NCBI GenBank assembly: GCA_021018815.1
Contig: JAITYX010000016.1
Location: 7,331,001-7,395,000 of the forward strand
Direction of reading: 5' to 3'
DNA: 64,000 nucleotides
DNA from: Talinum fruticosum
Taxonomy: Eukaryota; Streptophyta; Magnoliopsida; Caryophyllales; Talinaceae
Position numbers and translations under genes: made by a program. Below the pieces are notes generated by a model. The model had not been told where the DNA came from, did not search any database, and worked only from the letters and a program-made list of their open reading frames with translations. This document shows, in pieces, positions 1-12,079 of this stretch (positions are counted from its first letter, which is position 1; every line of letters starts with the position of its first letter).

Positions 1-1017
1 TTATCAAATTCAACTCAATATAACAAGTGGGATCGGAAAAATCGAAGTAAATATCTGATATATTCAATCTCATTGTGATGTTTGATTGACTGTAACGTAA
101 AAGCAACACACTGTAATCATAATACACTCATTATTATGTTACAAACTTACAGCTCATCAAATATTACGAGACAAGTCTCATCCACTAAATCAAGACTATC
201 TAAACAAACTATAAGTAGTCCCGATTCATCATATAATTTCTAAACTTACACACAATAGAGGCAGCTATTGGGTATTGACCGTTGTATATATACATGTAGG
301 AAGTTAGGATTAGGTATACTAGGTGTATTCTGCTTTGTTTCATGTCTCAATAGTAGAGTTACAGGGAAGTTAAGAAGCCTGAATTCATGGGGAGTGAATG
401 TAGTAATAGGGGAAATGAACGATGGGGGTTGGTTTGATTTTAATTTCTAGCTATTGCATTGATTGTACGCTTTCTGTATATAGAACACCACTGAGGACTT
501 TTCAACTCTTTTGTCTAGACTTTGACATTCAAGGATGTGCTCATCCGGGGGGGTCTCTAGCTTGCTCTGTGCTGTGGCCTATCTAACCGCGTGGATGGAT
601 GTGGGGGTCGGCCTCTGAGCCTAGATATGTGTTCGAGCTCAACGAGGAAGGGATAAGCCGAACCCTAATTTTGGCGTGATAGGATTGTATATCTACTTTA
701 TATAAAATTTCTAAATCTGCTACCGAAAAAAATAGAAGGAAAAACTTTGTTCAGATTGATTAAGTTGGAAAGCTTAAAATCTTGAATAGGGCCCCGTTTA
801 AGTTGGAATCCACTAATGCATATCATCTTTTTGCATTTTCCATAATGCAAGATTTTGATGTAGTTTTCCACCACTTCCTTAATTTGTCTCAAGATTTTTA
901 GAGACCTTGACCTTGTAATGTGGACGTGCGTGGCCGAATAGAAGACCATGCTTTTTTTTTCCTTCCTGAAAAATAACCAAAGTTAATATTTATGAAAATT
1001 TCATGTGAATTATATAA

Positions 1018-1283
1018 TTTTGTTTTAAAATATATGTTATTTTAACTAACTTTTTTAATTTCATAATATCTGTTATTTACAATTTCAATGACGTATTAAT
1101 AATTAAGTTACTAATTTTGTCCTTATTAATGACTTTTTTCTCTCATTTTTTTCATTGATTTTATTTATTTCCAATTAAATCTTGGGATAACTTGATCTTT
1201 TAACACAATTTTATTATGAATTTTTGTGTTTCTTTAGCATTCATTTATAACCTTAAAGCGACAACTATTTTGAAATGAAGGGG
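1018..1283 (-). mobile_element. Stowaway-like MITE, diverged copy
   Basis: Reverse-oriented copy of the element at 3940-4200. It shares the ACTAACTTTTT block, the TTTCAATGACGTATTAAT block and the terminal block that ends in GGGG before TA. It encodes nothing. The termini are degraded, so the limits are approximate. Confidence 0.55.
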
Positions 1284-1360
1284 TACTTCCTAGTGAATCC
1301 TATTTCGCTTCACCCTAGCATAAATTATTCTACTGTTATGTATGTGTTCTTTACATTTAC

Positions 1361-1595
1361 TTTTTTTTTTTTTCCAAGGGTAAATTGGGGGTCAATCCTC
1401 TGAACCCCTATCTCTCTGGATAGCCTAGTGAGTCATAACATGCCCAAGGGAATGGATAAGTGTCAATCTATTAGGACAAATCTGGCTCATTAACACAAGA
1501 ATTTCTTCTCAAAGAATTATTATGTTTCCCCAAGATTTGAACTCCAGTGGAGAACACAAAAGATGATGGTGTAAGTCAACTAGGCTACCACAACT
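1361..1595 (-). mobile_element. tRNA-derived SINE
   Basis: Read on the minus strand, the 5' end (about 1595-1570) has an A-box-like TAGCCTAGTTGA. About 40 bases on comes a B-box-like GAGTTCAAATC (about 1533-1545). The element ends in an A-tract, seen as the 13-base T run at 1361-1373 on the plus strand. This order of A box, B box, unrelated body and A-tail is that of a plant tRNA-derived SINE. No clear target duplication was found. Confidence 0.6.
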
Positions 1596-3939
1596 TTGAC
1601 ATATAACTTATAACTTATAAGCAACTATATGCTACATGCATAACTTGAACCTAAATTCTAAATAATGGCAAAAGCTTTCTTAGTTAAACTAATTATTATT
1701 TATAATCTAAAAAATATGATAAATTATAGCTAGGAACTGTAAATCATAACATGATCTAGCGCCGACAAAAAAGTTTAGGTTTGGGTCGGACAAATTGAAC
1801 AATGTCCCAAAGCGTAATATTATACCCAGTTGTTTTAGATCTTGCAAGTCTAAATTTTAGTTTGAACAACAAAAATAGGAAAAATTTTATATTTGAATTT
1901 AGAATTTTGATGAAAAAATAATAATTATATCTAATTTTATTCAAATCAGTCAAATTTAAACAATCGGATCGAATAAAATTTTGCCTATTACATAACAAAA
2001 ACTTCTTGTAACACAGTGCATGCATGGGATCAAAGGCGACGATTCTATTTTCTTTTTCAAATACACTTTTTGGAATAGACTACCCTTACCAAGGCCAACT
2101 AACCCTAAAAAACCCCTCGAGAGGGAATATATTGTCCCTTTTTCCTTTCCTTCATTCACACGTGAGGCTAATCGTCCTTCAATTAGATCCCCTCCAAATT
2201 CTTTTTTGACAAAATTGATGATGGCTTTTCTCAGCTATCAAAGATGATCGCATGGATCATGATTATTAGAAGAATAATATGTGATTAAGTACCCTAACTT
2301 TCCGCTATTTAGGACATTTTTTATTGTACTTTACTCACCAACAAGATTTTATAGTTAGATTTTATAGATAAGTTTATACACCGACGTGATGATCTTGGCC
2401 GTCGGATCAGGCAAAATTTTCTACTCGAACATATCCAAATGTAATGTAGATGCCTATTCATCGATATATTTTCCCAAATATTAATAAAAAACTAATGAGT
2501 ATTGAGTTACACCGGCTACGTACGTAATATTCTTTTTGTACATAATATGGGAGTTTATATCTTCTTATTTAATCAAAATTAAACTTCACAATATGAGATC
2601 AGTCGTTTCCCGAATTCAAAAAGAATAAATGATTGAAACTACGAAGATACTTTAATTACATGAGAAACATGACTTACATTACGAAAAGGAGGAAAAAGAG
2701 AATGCTATTCAAGTATAGACTTTATATCATAAATTTTTTACCATATGAGAAACCGGATGAATGACTTGAATGCTCTTTTTAATTTTCACCGTTTTGATTG
2801 TGCTAACCATCATGTAAGGGTTGAGATTTTTGGATTGGACAATGACCATACACATGTTGATTGTCAATGGTCTCTTAACTTTTTTGACATTTTTAACCAT
2901 ATCGATTGTCACATCTTGTGGACTTGTAAAACGCAATATTTGTGTGAAACACCATATAAATAGTACGGTGTACAAATTTCTTACCTTTACCACATTCACA
3001 ATGAGAAATAAAAGCTCTCCTTCGACAAGACTTGGCTATATATCTTGTACCACACCAAGGGGGTAAAGATGGGTGAAAGACCACCTCATCAATCATGATT
3101 TTGATTGCACAAAGGAAACTATTGCACAAGTCATTCTTCTAGTAATGGCACAAATCAAGTGTTGATTCACCTTCGATTTTTCTTCCCCTGCCCTTTGTAA
3201 TTCATCTGGACTAATTAAAAAAAAAAACATTAACTAATCGATTCTTAGATTCTGTTTTGGAAATTTTTGATCTTGGTCAACTTTGGCTTTCGGTTGCTAG
3301 GGTTCTTATTCCATGCTCTTATATTATCTTTGACGTATACTTTGGTATCAAAGAAACTAAAGGACTTAATATCACAGAATATATTGTTGGTCGCTTGGTA
3401 GGAAGGAAAATGTCTAACTTTGGGGGAAAAAGTTGACTAATATTACAGAAGATACTCATACAAAATACTTGTAAGTTTCATATTTTTTATAATTTCTTAT
3501 AACTATTTACAACTATAACTTCTTATAAATTACAACATAGTTATCATAGCAGGTAAAACCAAAATATTCTGATGAGTCGACCACCAAATTCAAGAATATG
3601 TATGTCTTGTAATACTTTTTTTCAAAATTTTTCATGTTGAACAAATCCCTTTATCATTTTAAATGAGGAAAAAATTTGAACAATCTCACATGATTATGAG
3701 TGATAATTTAGTCCCTTAATGGGGCTTTGTTTACGAAAAAAAGGGAAACAAAATGTATGGACATATGCATGCATGTATATACATAAATGCTCATCGATTC
3801 ATGCATGTGCTTTATTCCTACCATACATTGACAAGCTGGCTTGGTTATTAGTAGACGAATGGGATCATTAACTTAATTTAATTACTTAGCCGTTAAAAAG
3901 CTATACACTCGGCCTCGCTTTTTGCTACTTTATGACATA

Positions 3940-4200
3940 CTCCCTCCGTTTTAAAATACATGTCGTTTTAATGTTATACAAAAATATCAAGGAAATACAA
4001 AAGTCATGACAAATTTTATGTTAAAAAACTAAGTTGCCCCTATATTTTATTGGAAATGAAAAAAAGAAAAGAAACAGAGTAATTAATAAGGAAAAAGTTG
4101 TAAACTAGTAATTAATATGTCATTGAAATTGTAAAGTGACAAGTATTATTATAAAACGAAAAAGTTAGTTAAAGTGACATGTATTTTGAAAGGAACGGAA
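3940..4200 (+). mobile_element. Stowaway-type MITE
   Basis: A 261-bp non-coding element starting CTCCCTCCGTTTTAAAATAC and ending in the imperfect inverted complement (ATGTATTTTGAAAGGAACGGAA). It is flanked on both sides by TA. The terminal CTCCCTCCGT and the TA target are the hallmarks of Stowaway MITEs mobilised by Tc1/mariner transposases. This is the best-preserved copy of a family with about six members in the window. Confidence 0.8.
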
Positions 4201-4257
4201 TACAGTATACCTCATCCCAAATTACATGGGAAATATCCTTGGCCTTATTCTTTGTGA

Positions 4258-4345
4258 CGGTAAAATTAAGATGTAAGTTGTAGTTAGAAAGTATTAAGAA
4301 TCATAAAGAGATGTAAGAAGTTATAAGCAGTCGTATTTGGTTATT
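4258..4345 (+). repeat. GTAAG-rich dispersed repeat, partial
   Basis: A run of GTAAG and TTGTAAG motifs resembling the longer copies at 5836-6005 and 13556-13695. No inverted termini were found, so the class is unknown. Confidence 0.35.
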
Positions 4346-5036
4346 TTATTATGTTGGGTGTTTAGTATACGTCTTATTTAGTCGGTAAAATCTTTTAGAA
4401 TGAAGGAGTAGCATCTAGCTGAATTAAAAACGTGCCTACATCGACTACATACATGTGAAAATAAATTAAAATAAAAACATAAGCTTGCAATGTACATTAC
4501 CTTAAAAAGTGGCAGACTTTGAAGTATAAAGAGCACAAATTTAAACATGGATCTTTGGGCTCAACCAAAGGTCATTACCGGCTTAATTATATTGCATTAA
4601 ATATTAGTTAAGTATAATTAAACAAGATGATTAACGTTTAAGCACAAAAAAGGGTACAAGTTGCAATAGAAGACGATGGAGATCTTTAAAATGAAGCAGA
4701 ATTCATCCCCAGATTCTTCAGCATAAGCCGAGCTCGGGGCTGTTATGTCCTCTGCCATTATTGTACTTTCAGTTCTTGCGTATTTTGGAATAATGACCCT
4801 TCGAAATACCCTATGGCCTAATTTTCGGTTTTAATTAACTGCTAAACTCTGATTAAATTACTGTTGTACTTAATTAACAAAAAACTGTCGTGCTAATTTG
4901 AGTGCGTTTTTGGTCAGGAGTGGCATTAATGATGATTAATTAAGGCCTTGTTTGGTCTCATTAAGGCCAAGTTCATTCTAAGGAAGTTTATGCAAATTAG
5001 CGCTCATTTGGAACCTTCATTTTATCAGGTAATCTA

Positions 5037-5288
5037 CTCCATTTGTTTCAGAATATTTGTTGGTCGTTTTTGAACTGTGAGGAAATATCAAGTTAAGTAT
5101 AAAATTCATGATAAAATTTATATTAAGAGATTAAGATCTTACAGTTTCATTGGAAATGAGAAAAGTTAATAAAAAAAGAAATGAATATGGACAAATTTGA
5201 TAAATTAGTCATTAATATGTTGTTGGGATTGTAAATTATAAAACGAAAAAGTTAGTTAAAGTGACATGTATCTGTGAAATGGATAGAG
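5037..5288 (+). mobile_element. Stowaway-type MITE, second full copy
   Basis: Same orientation and internal blocks as the 3940-4200 element (AAACGAAAAAGTTAGTTAAAG near the right end). It is again flanked by TA on both sides. The left terminus has drifted from CTCCCTCCG to CTCCATTTG. About 1 kb separates the two copies. Confidence 0.7.
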
Positions 5289-5297
5289 TATTTAGAG

Positions 5298-5400
5298 TAC
5301 TCTCTCCTTTTCAAAATATATGTCGTTTTTACTAACTTTTTCCATTCATTATAATTATCACTTTATAATTTCAATGACGTATTAATGACTAGTTTACCAA
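5298..5400 (-). mobile_element. Truncated MITE of the same family
   Basis: Begins about ten bases after the previous element in the opposite orientation. It has a CTCTCTCCTTTTCAAAATAT terminus followed by the reverse-complement internal blocks. It fades out near 5400, so it looks like a truncated neighbouring insertion. Confidence 0.5.
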
Positions 5401-5835
5401 GTATTATATAGGAAAACTTAAGAGGTAATATGAGCTAGAATACCTTATTTTAGCTATTTTCTTTGAATTGTCCAGTAAATTAAAATTTGCAATTTGATAT
5501 TATTATATACAAAGGAAATGAAGAAATATTATTTATCGATTGCAGTTTGATCTGGACTAATTAAATTATAAAGTATAGTCTATAATTATTTATTATATAA
5601 AACGAAGAGAATATCTTCACTTTGTACTACTTAATCTATGCTCCACTTTCTTTTCTAGAATTAATTAATATTATAAACACAGATGCTCCCTTTTATCGAT
5701 TCCAATGCTCAAGAATGATGAAGATGGACCTTCATACACCACGTACCCGCCGCATAATATTACAAATTATATCATAATTTTATATTTATAGATAAGTTTC
5801 ATTGCCTCACTATAATCTCGTTATATTTATCTGTA

Positions 5836-6005
5836 GAAAGTCGTAAGATGGTAAAGAAATGTAAGTAAAGTTGTAAGGAACTGTAAGCACCTTTAAGGAA
5901 CTGTAAGATAACCGTAAAGTTAATAATAAAAATTTCTAAAAAGTTATAAGAATTTAAGTCTAGGAATACGGTTAAAACTCCTTATGATTAGAGGTATACA
6001 GGACA
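5836..6005 (+). repeat. GTAAG-rich dispersed repeat
   Basis: Contains several spaced GTAAG, TTGTAAG and CTGTAAG words, followed by an A-rich tail. Similar stretches lie at 4258-4345, 8098-8290 and 13556-13695, and an inverted one at about 3465-3540. The shared order suggests relics of one non-coding repeat family. Confidence 0.4.
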
Positions 6006-6572
6006 TTGTACCCTAATATTTAGAATCTTTATACTGAAAGTCGTTTTTTGTATTCCATGAGACCTAAACTATAACATTTCTAAGTTGGAACCCGACAATG
6101 TTTCAAATAGAATTCTTTAGTGTGAATGATAAAAGACGAGGAAGGAGCTGACCATAACTCCATAAGATACAGTATGAAATTGCCAAATCTATAGGAATAT
6201 ATGTGCCAGAACATTACTAAGCTATATATGCAACAACAAAAAAAGTGTTACAAATACGTCTAAGAGGGGTACTATTTGATAGTATTGAAGAAGATTTCCC
6301 CACTGTCACCATTCATCACGCGAGAAAAGTTGGGATTTGGGAGTATATATTACACGGCCCTCACCACTTTCCTTCCCATGCAATATAAATACTCCATCAA
6401 ACTCACTGTTTTCTCCAAAAAAATTGCTAAATAATTACTCTGGTGCTGACCTCATATTACATATTATATTCCTTCTACATTTATCATCTATACAAAAATT
6501 TTATTTTTATTAAAAAAATATATTATAGAAGTATACTCACTTTAGTTACACCCCTATTTTTATGGTGATATT

Positions 6573-7032
6573 TGTTAGAACTAGAAAATTCACATTCATA
6601 AACACTATCAAGAATAAGAAAAAAGAGAGAAATGAAGACACAAGAATTTTACGTGAAAAATTCAAAACCAGAAAAAACTACGAATGATACACTAAAACTT
6701 TAGTAACTAAAAGGAATTTTACACGGTAGCTATTAGAAGCTTTTCACCTTGCTACTCACTACTACACATAACAATGAAGGTCTGCATATATATATATATT
6801 TTTATAGCCATAAACGGAGCCTTAATTGCACAAAAACGGAAGGAAACGACTGAAAACACAAGCAGCCCAAAGGCCTCGCTTGGCACGAGTCGTGTCCTTT
6901 GACACAACTAGCCCGTTCCAGTTGCTGACTAGGCAAGCTTCGTTTTCTTCAGCCTACACGACCCGTTCTTCTTGCTCTTGAGTCGTGTTTGCTGTTTCAA
7001 GTCTTGGACGATAATTTCCTAAGCCTAAAACA
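6573..7032 (-). mobile_element. LTR remnant A (probable Copia-type solo LTR)
   Basis: On the plus strand it opens TGTTAG and closes CTAAAACA, that is, TG...CA ends. The reverse complement aligns with LTR B (about 14100-14577) over a block holding a short hairpin (GTGTC...GACAC), then GTGCC, GGCTGC, a TTTTC...CCGTTTT stretch and TTAAGGCTC. No protein-coding interior adjoins it. A target duplication was not evident, so it may be a truncated rather than a clean solo LTR. Confidence 0.5.
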
Positions 7033-8097
7033 TGCATTAAATTACACACAATCCCAATAATATTTTTTATCTAATTATATCACATCGTGTTATTAAAAAT
7101 TTCGTATGCATTTAGTTAGTATATCAATAACGGTTGTCGTCATACATAGCTGACTTATTCGATGATGTTACAGATCTTGGCAATAAAAAGGGCAATTATG
7201 TCCGAATGATTGCTCTTTCAGATCAGTGGAGGCGCATGTATATTATCATTATCACGATAAGGACCAAGAAAAAAAAAAAAGAGATTTGGATTTTACTCAT
7301 CACTAACATCGATCTACTCTCATTTTATTTCTGAGAGAGATAGAGAATTAATGTTAGACCCACCAGCCACTATGAAGGATCATTCATACATATACATATG
7401 AACATCTCTTTGAACAAAAGTCAGACCTTCATATTCATCATCTTGATTTCAGCAAAGTATTGAATTTGTATATTACACTTTTAAATCATGTGTTAAAATG
7501 TTTAATACTGTATCAATAAAAGTATCGTATTTATATTTAACTTATATTCATATAATACGGATCCGGATATATAAGTTTACGTTTATAATGTGTATGTAAA
7601 TTGAATTTTGTGTTTGTGGTTGGATAAGATTCTTTGTTGAAAAGACCCTACTGCAAATGAACGACAGTATTTAAATCTACTGATCAGTCAACTAACATAT
7701 TATTTATTTAATGACGAATTTGAGATGTGAACTTTTTAAACATTTATAACATAATAATAAGTAATACTAGCTAGTACGATAAAATTATGTTTATGAATTA
7801 TGAATCATAAATAATATATAATAGTACTATATTTTAGAAAGTGTATTTTGAGAATGAAAAAATATATCATTTTGCCCCGCACTTTACTGTAATTAGAAAT
7901 GCAATCTATATTTCTGTTATAGTTGGAGAGAAAACTATAAAATTGGAATACATTGCTAAACTCCTAGAATTACCATCTAACATTTAGTATTACATATTTA
8001 ATTAATTTTTGTTAATACAGAAAAAATGTATTTCTTTACAAGAAGTAATAATTTTGGCCGCATTAATTAGCTGCAAGGGAAAGTGAAGTTGTATATA

Positions 8098-8290
8098 GTA
8101 AGACGGTAAGAAGTTGCAAAAGATATAACGAAAAATAAGATAATTATAAAGTTAATTATGAAAAATTATAAAATTACAGTTAACGTTAAATATAATAGAA
8201 TCGAATAAAAATGTTACAATTAAATTATATTGGAAAACTCATTCCTAATTTGTCTTTATTTTATTCTAGTATTCCGCTTATACTCCTAAA
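8098..8290 (+). repeat. GTAAG-rich dispersed repeat near the CYP735A promoter
   Basis: A diverged member of the GTAAG repeat family, ending about 60 bases before the TATA box of the P450 gene. It therefore sits in the proximal promoter. No known regulatory motif was recognised in it. Confidence 0.3.
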
Positions 8291-8347
8291 TTTCAGTCTA
8301 AAGTGAGTGATATAGGACATCCCACACGTGTTGGTTTACTCAAATCC

Positions 8348-8357
8348 TCTATAAATA
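8348..8357 (+). promoter_or_regulatory. Probable TATA box of the CYP735A-like gene
   Basis: CTATAAATAT lies about 120 bases before the start codon and is followed by a CT-rich leader (8385-8470). The position fits a plant core promoter. No experiment supports it. Confidence 0.5.
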
Positions 8358-8470
8358 TCATTCCCTTATGCATTTTTTGTTAAGTCACACATCTCTCTCT
8401 CCTCCTATCCACAACTCTCTCCCTCGCTTTCTCTCTGTCCTTACTTTCTCTCTGTTGCTTCTCCAAAATC

Positions 8471-11400
8471 ATGGTGTTACCAATATTAACAGCATTTGCA
8501 ATAATCTTCCTAAGCTGGTTGTTAAGTATAGCGTACGAAACCATCTCTTTTTACTGTCTAAGTCCAAGACGCATCAAGAATATCATGGAGAAACAAGGCG
8601 TGCGTGGGCCTAAACCCCGCCCGTTTATTGGAAACCTCTCGGAAGTGTCTTCTCTCGTTGCTTCCTCTACCTCCAAGGACATGCCCCAAATCTCTCATGA
8701 CATCGTTGCCCGCCTCCTCCCTCACTACCTCCTTTGGTCCCGAAAATACGGTAAAAAACACAGATAATTAACAACACTTAGTGTGAGTATCGCCTTTGTC
8801 TCTTCTTTTTAAGTGGGTAGATGATGAAGTTTGGTGATATATAATATGTGGAACAGGAAAGCAGTTTATATACTGGAATGGGTTCGAGCCCCGAATGTGT
8901 TTAACGGACCCGAACATGATCAAAGAGCTACTCAACAAGTACACGTCCTTGTCGGGCCGGTCATGGCTCCAACAACAAGGATGTAAAAACTTTATCGGTT
9001 ACGGGTTGCTGATGGCAAATGGTGAGAGTTGGTATCACCAAAGACATATCAATGCCCCTGCTTTTATGGGTGATAAGCTCAGGGTATGTAAACTCTGTGA
9101 TATTTTTTCTGCCGTTATTGTACTTGTCTTTTCAAGGGGTAAAGCCGCATATATATGACAATAGTGATTTGGCCTGAGCAGAGCTATGCAGGCTACGTGA
9201 GGGAATGTACAGAGAGCCTTCTCGGATCGCTCCGAAGCAGGATCAAATCAGGCGAAAAGAAGGAGATGGAAATCGGAGGGATAATGACGGGTCTAACAGC
9301 GGATATAATCTCTCGGATCGAATTCGGGTGCAGCTACGAGAAAGGCAAGAGGATCTTCCGGCTTCTCACTCTTCTACAACACCGGTGTGCACAGGCGAGC
9401 CGGCATCTCTGTTTACCAGGCAGTCGGTAATTTAATTACTTCAGCTTCTTTTTGCTCTTATTTTCATTATACCAATATTTAAATAGTGGTTTTCTTAAAG
9501 TTATAAAATTATTAATGGTTACAATCAATATTAATCCTTAAATTCGGAAATCAAAACATGCCTTTTTTTTCATTTATAGTCCTTCTTTTTCACAATATTT
9601 GTCTTTCTAGTATATCTGTGACTTTACAATCTTAATAACATATTAATAATTATTTGATTGATTTTATCCTTATTAATTATTTTTATTCTCTTTTTTTCAT
9701 TAATTTTTTTATTTTTAATAAAATTTTAAACAACTTAATCTTTTGACATAAATTTTGTCATAAATTTTATATTTTCTTCGTATCTCTCAAAATCCAAAAA
9801 TGACAATATTTTAAAACGGAAAGAGTACATACTATTTATCCTTTTTGATATGAGAATACTTTTGTGGAATATTATTTCCTATTTTGATTGATTTTCTTTT
9901 TATCCACATATTATCTCCTATTTTGATTTATTTTATGTTTATTTGTTTTTTCATTGACTTACTCATTGTCATACGTTGCATGATTTTTACATATCACTTT
10001 TCAGTATATATGTATTTAATTATACTGTTCGACTAATTAACCAAACTTTACGAAATTGAAGGTTTTTCCCAAGTAAGTACAACAAAGAAATCAAGAGCTT
10101 AAAAATGGAGGTGGAAGGATTATTAATGGAGATAATCGAGAGTCGAAAAGACTGTGTGGAAATGGGGAGAAGCGACTCGTATGGGAACGATCTGCTGGGG
10201 GTTCTTCTGAATGAGATGGAGAAAAAGAATGAAGCTAAGAAGAAGAAAGATGGGTTTAACCTGAATCTTCAACTGATACTGGATGAATGCAAGACGTTCT
10301 TCTTCGCCGGGCACGAGACCACAGCCCTTCTGCTCACTTGGACAGTCATGCTCTTAGCAAGCAACCCAGAGTGGCAGGAGAAACTGAGGAATGAAGTTGC
10401 ACAAGTCTGTAATGGCGCTAAACCTTCTGCTGATCATCTCCCCAGGCTCTCTTTGGTAAGAATATGTATATCCAAGTCAAACCATGCATGGCAATACTTG
10501 AATATTTACAAAATAATAATCATTTATATGAATCACTCTAAACACTTCAAAAAAAAATTTTATACGAATTAAGAGGCCTAAATATATAACAAGTAATATT
10601 ATTTACAAATTTCACCAGTTAAACCGACCGGAGGAATAAAGGTTAATATAATCGGATTTAATTTAGACAATTTTTAAAGAATTAATCTACAAGTTAAACT
10701 AACTGTCACCTATCATACGATTTTTTAAATAATTAAAGATGTAACGATTAATTAATGAGCTTAGGGAGATGAATTTGTAATGTCATTGACTTGTATATAT
10801 ACACTACTCTATATTTTAGTGCTACCCTCTAAGTGACGAATTGATGTTGAATCCTCACTTTCCAAGTTGACTTCTAGCCGTTGACCTCTGAGAGATAGGC
10901 AGAACTTCCCTGAATATTAGGGTCATAGGGTTTGTAAATTAATTAACTGCGTACTCTTCGAAAATCTGTGTCAGAAATTGCCTGCTCATTATATATTAAT
11001 TTTCACATAATTTGATAACACTACTAATTATTTCCGCAAATAATGGGTTTATGTCCATATTAATACGTAAGACATAACTTTTTTATAAAAACAAAATTGG
11101 GAATAGGAGAGTGAATGAATACGTAAAAATTAATGTTAAAAGTGTAAAGAGTATATAATTAATGTCTCTATATAATTTTATAATTTAAATTATAACACGA
11201 GGTTTTAATCATTCGTTTGTGCAGCTAAATATGATAATAAACGAATCGCTTAGATTGTATCCACCAGCTACGATCCTGCCTAGGATGGCATTCGAAGACA
11301 TTAAGCTAGGTGATCTCACGATACCCAAGGGATTATCGATATGGATCCCAGTACTCGCGATTCATCACAACGAAGAATTGTGGGGTGAAGATGTGAACGA

Positions 11401-11643
11401 GTTTAACCCTGAGCGTTTTGCTTCCAAGTCCTTTGTCTCGGGTCGTTTCATTCCATTTGGAGCCGGCCCCGGAATTGTATCGGCCGGTTGTTTGCTGTTA
11501 TGGAAGCCAAGATCATTTTAGCCATGTTGGTTTCTGAATTTAGGTTCAAAATTTCAAGTAATTATCGGCATGCACCTGTTGTCGTCCTGACCATAAAGCC
11601 CAAGCATGGAGTTCAAGTTTGCATGGAGCCCTTACGTACGTAG
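8471..11643 (+). CDS. CYP735A: Cytokinin trans-hydroxylase, CYP735A-like P450; one frameshift near the haem motif
   Basis: CYP735A enzymes are ER-anchored P450s that hydroxylate isopentenyladenine nucleotides to trans-zeatin forms. Exons with GT-AG borders are 8471-8750, 8857-9083, 9182-9426, 10062-10455 and 11225-11643. The phases join cleanly, and the expected protein is about 521 aa, the usual family length. Visible features are an N-terminal membrane helix (about residues 2-25), the oxygen-binding I-helix motif AGHETT (333-338), ESLR (389-392) and FNPERF (442-446). The CYP735A-specific linker with RRCAQASRHLC-like residues is also present. The ATG at 8471 was chosen because the membrane anchor starts there. 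The exon 3 acceptor is at 9181, since the AG a few bases downstream would create an immediate stop. Anomaly: at 11467-11470 a C-run is one base short, so the literal frame leaves the family just before the haem-ligand cysteine and stops at 11519-11521. The other frame then continues the family C-terminus to TAG at 11641-11643. It is either a pseudogene or a consensus error. Confidence 0.85.
9579..9825 (-). mobile_element. MITE copy inside CYP735A intron 3
   Basis: Reverse-oriented member of the Stowaway-like family, bordered by TA on each side. It has the CAATATTTGTC left block, the CATATTAATAATTA middle block and the AAAACGGAAAGAG right end. It accounts for about 40 percent of intron 3 and leaves both splice sites untouched. 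Confidence 0.6.
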
Positions 11644-11819
11644 ATGACTTAACACAATTGTAATTCAAGTTTATGATTTTTCTTTTTGAGGAGGTCGTTC
11701 CTCCAATTAGGTTTTGGTGCAAAATCGTGCACCGAGCCATAAGTTTTGTGTAGTTTGAATAACAACTAGGGTTTATATATGCTTTGTAGAGAAGAGGAAT
11801 ACACAACTCGATCAATAAT

Positions 11820-11834
11820 CAAATGAAAAATGAC
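11820..11834 (+). repeat. Left copy of a 15-bp target-site duplication
   Basis: CAAATGAAAAATGAC occurs here and again, identically, at 12065-12079. The two copies bracket the SINE between them. Confidence 0.8.
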
Positions 11835-12064
11835 CTTTTTTTCAATGGTAAGTGAGTTAATCCATTAGGTCCCTTTACGGAGTGTAAGCTATAAATTGTA
11901 AGTAAGAGGAAGGGAAGGAAGGGTGTACAATAACTGGATTTGACCCAATGGAGGTATAACCCTATCTTTAGGTCCATTAGTATCGACAGAGAAATTATGG
12001 TCACTAGAACTCGAATCTCCGTGTCGTGGAGAGTATGTACTATTAAGCTAATAACTCTTGTGCA
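11835..12064 (-). mobile_element. tRNA-derived SINE with intact target duplication
   Basis: On the minus strand the 5' end has an A-box-like TTAGCTTAATAG and then a B-box-like GATTCGAGTTC (about 12008-12018). The element ends in a short A-tract at the T run near 11835. Perfect 15-bp direct repeats flank it, as expected for LINE-mediated insertion. It lies about 190 bases after the P450 stop codon, so it could fall within that gene's 3' transcript. The intact duplication suggests it is fairly young. Confidence 0.75.
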
Positions 12065-12079
12065 CAAATGAAAAATGAC
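12065..12079 (+). repeat. Right copy of the 15-bp target-site duplication
   Basis: Identical to 11820-11834. It marks the 5' side of the minus-strand SINE. Confidence 0.8.

Larger units (their letters stand above)
1..8340. other. AT-rich intergenic region, no gene recognised
   Basis: No stretch here shows a recognisable protein or a convincing exon chain. The open frames are short and of low complexity. The identifiable content is one SINE, several MITE copies of one family, GTAAG-rich dispersed repeats and one LTR remnant, listed separately. The stretch at about 2700-3130 is open in several frames on both strands, but no domain was recognised in it. Confidence 0.6.

Noticed and set aside
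2700..3130. Possible small protein gene open on both strands
   Set aside because: No recognised domain, no convincing promoter or splice sites, and four overlapping frames are equally open.
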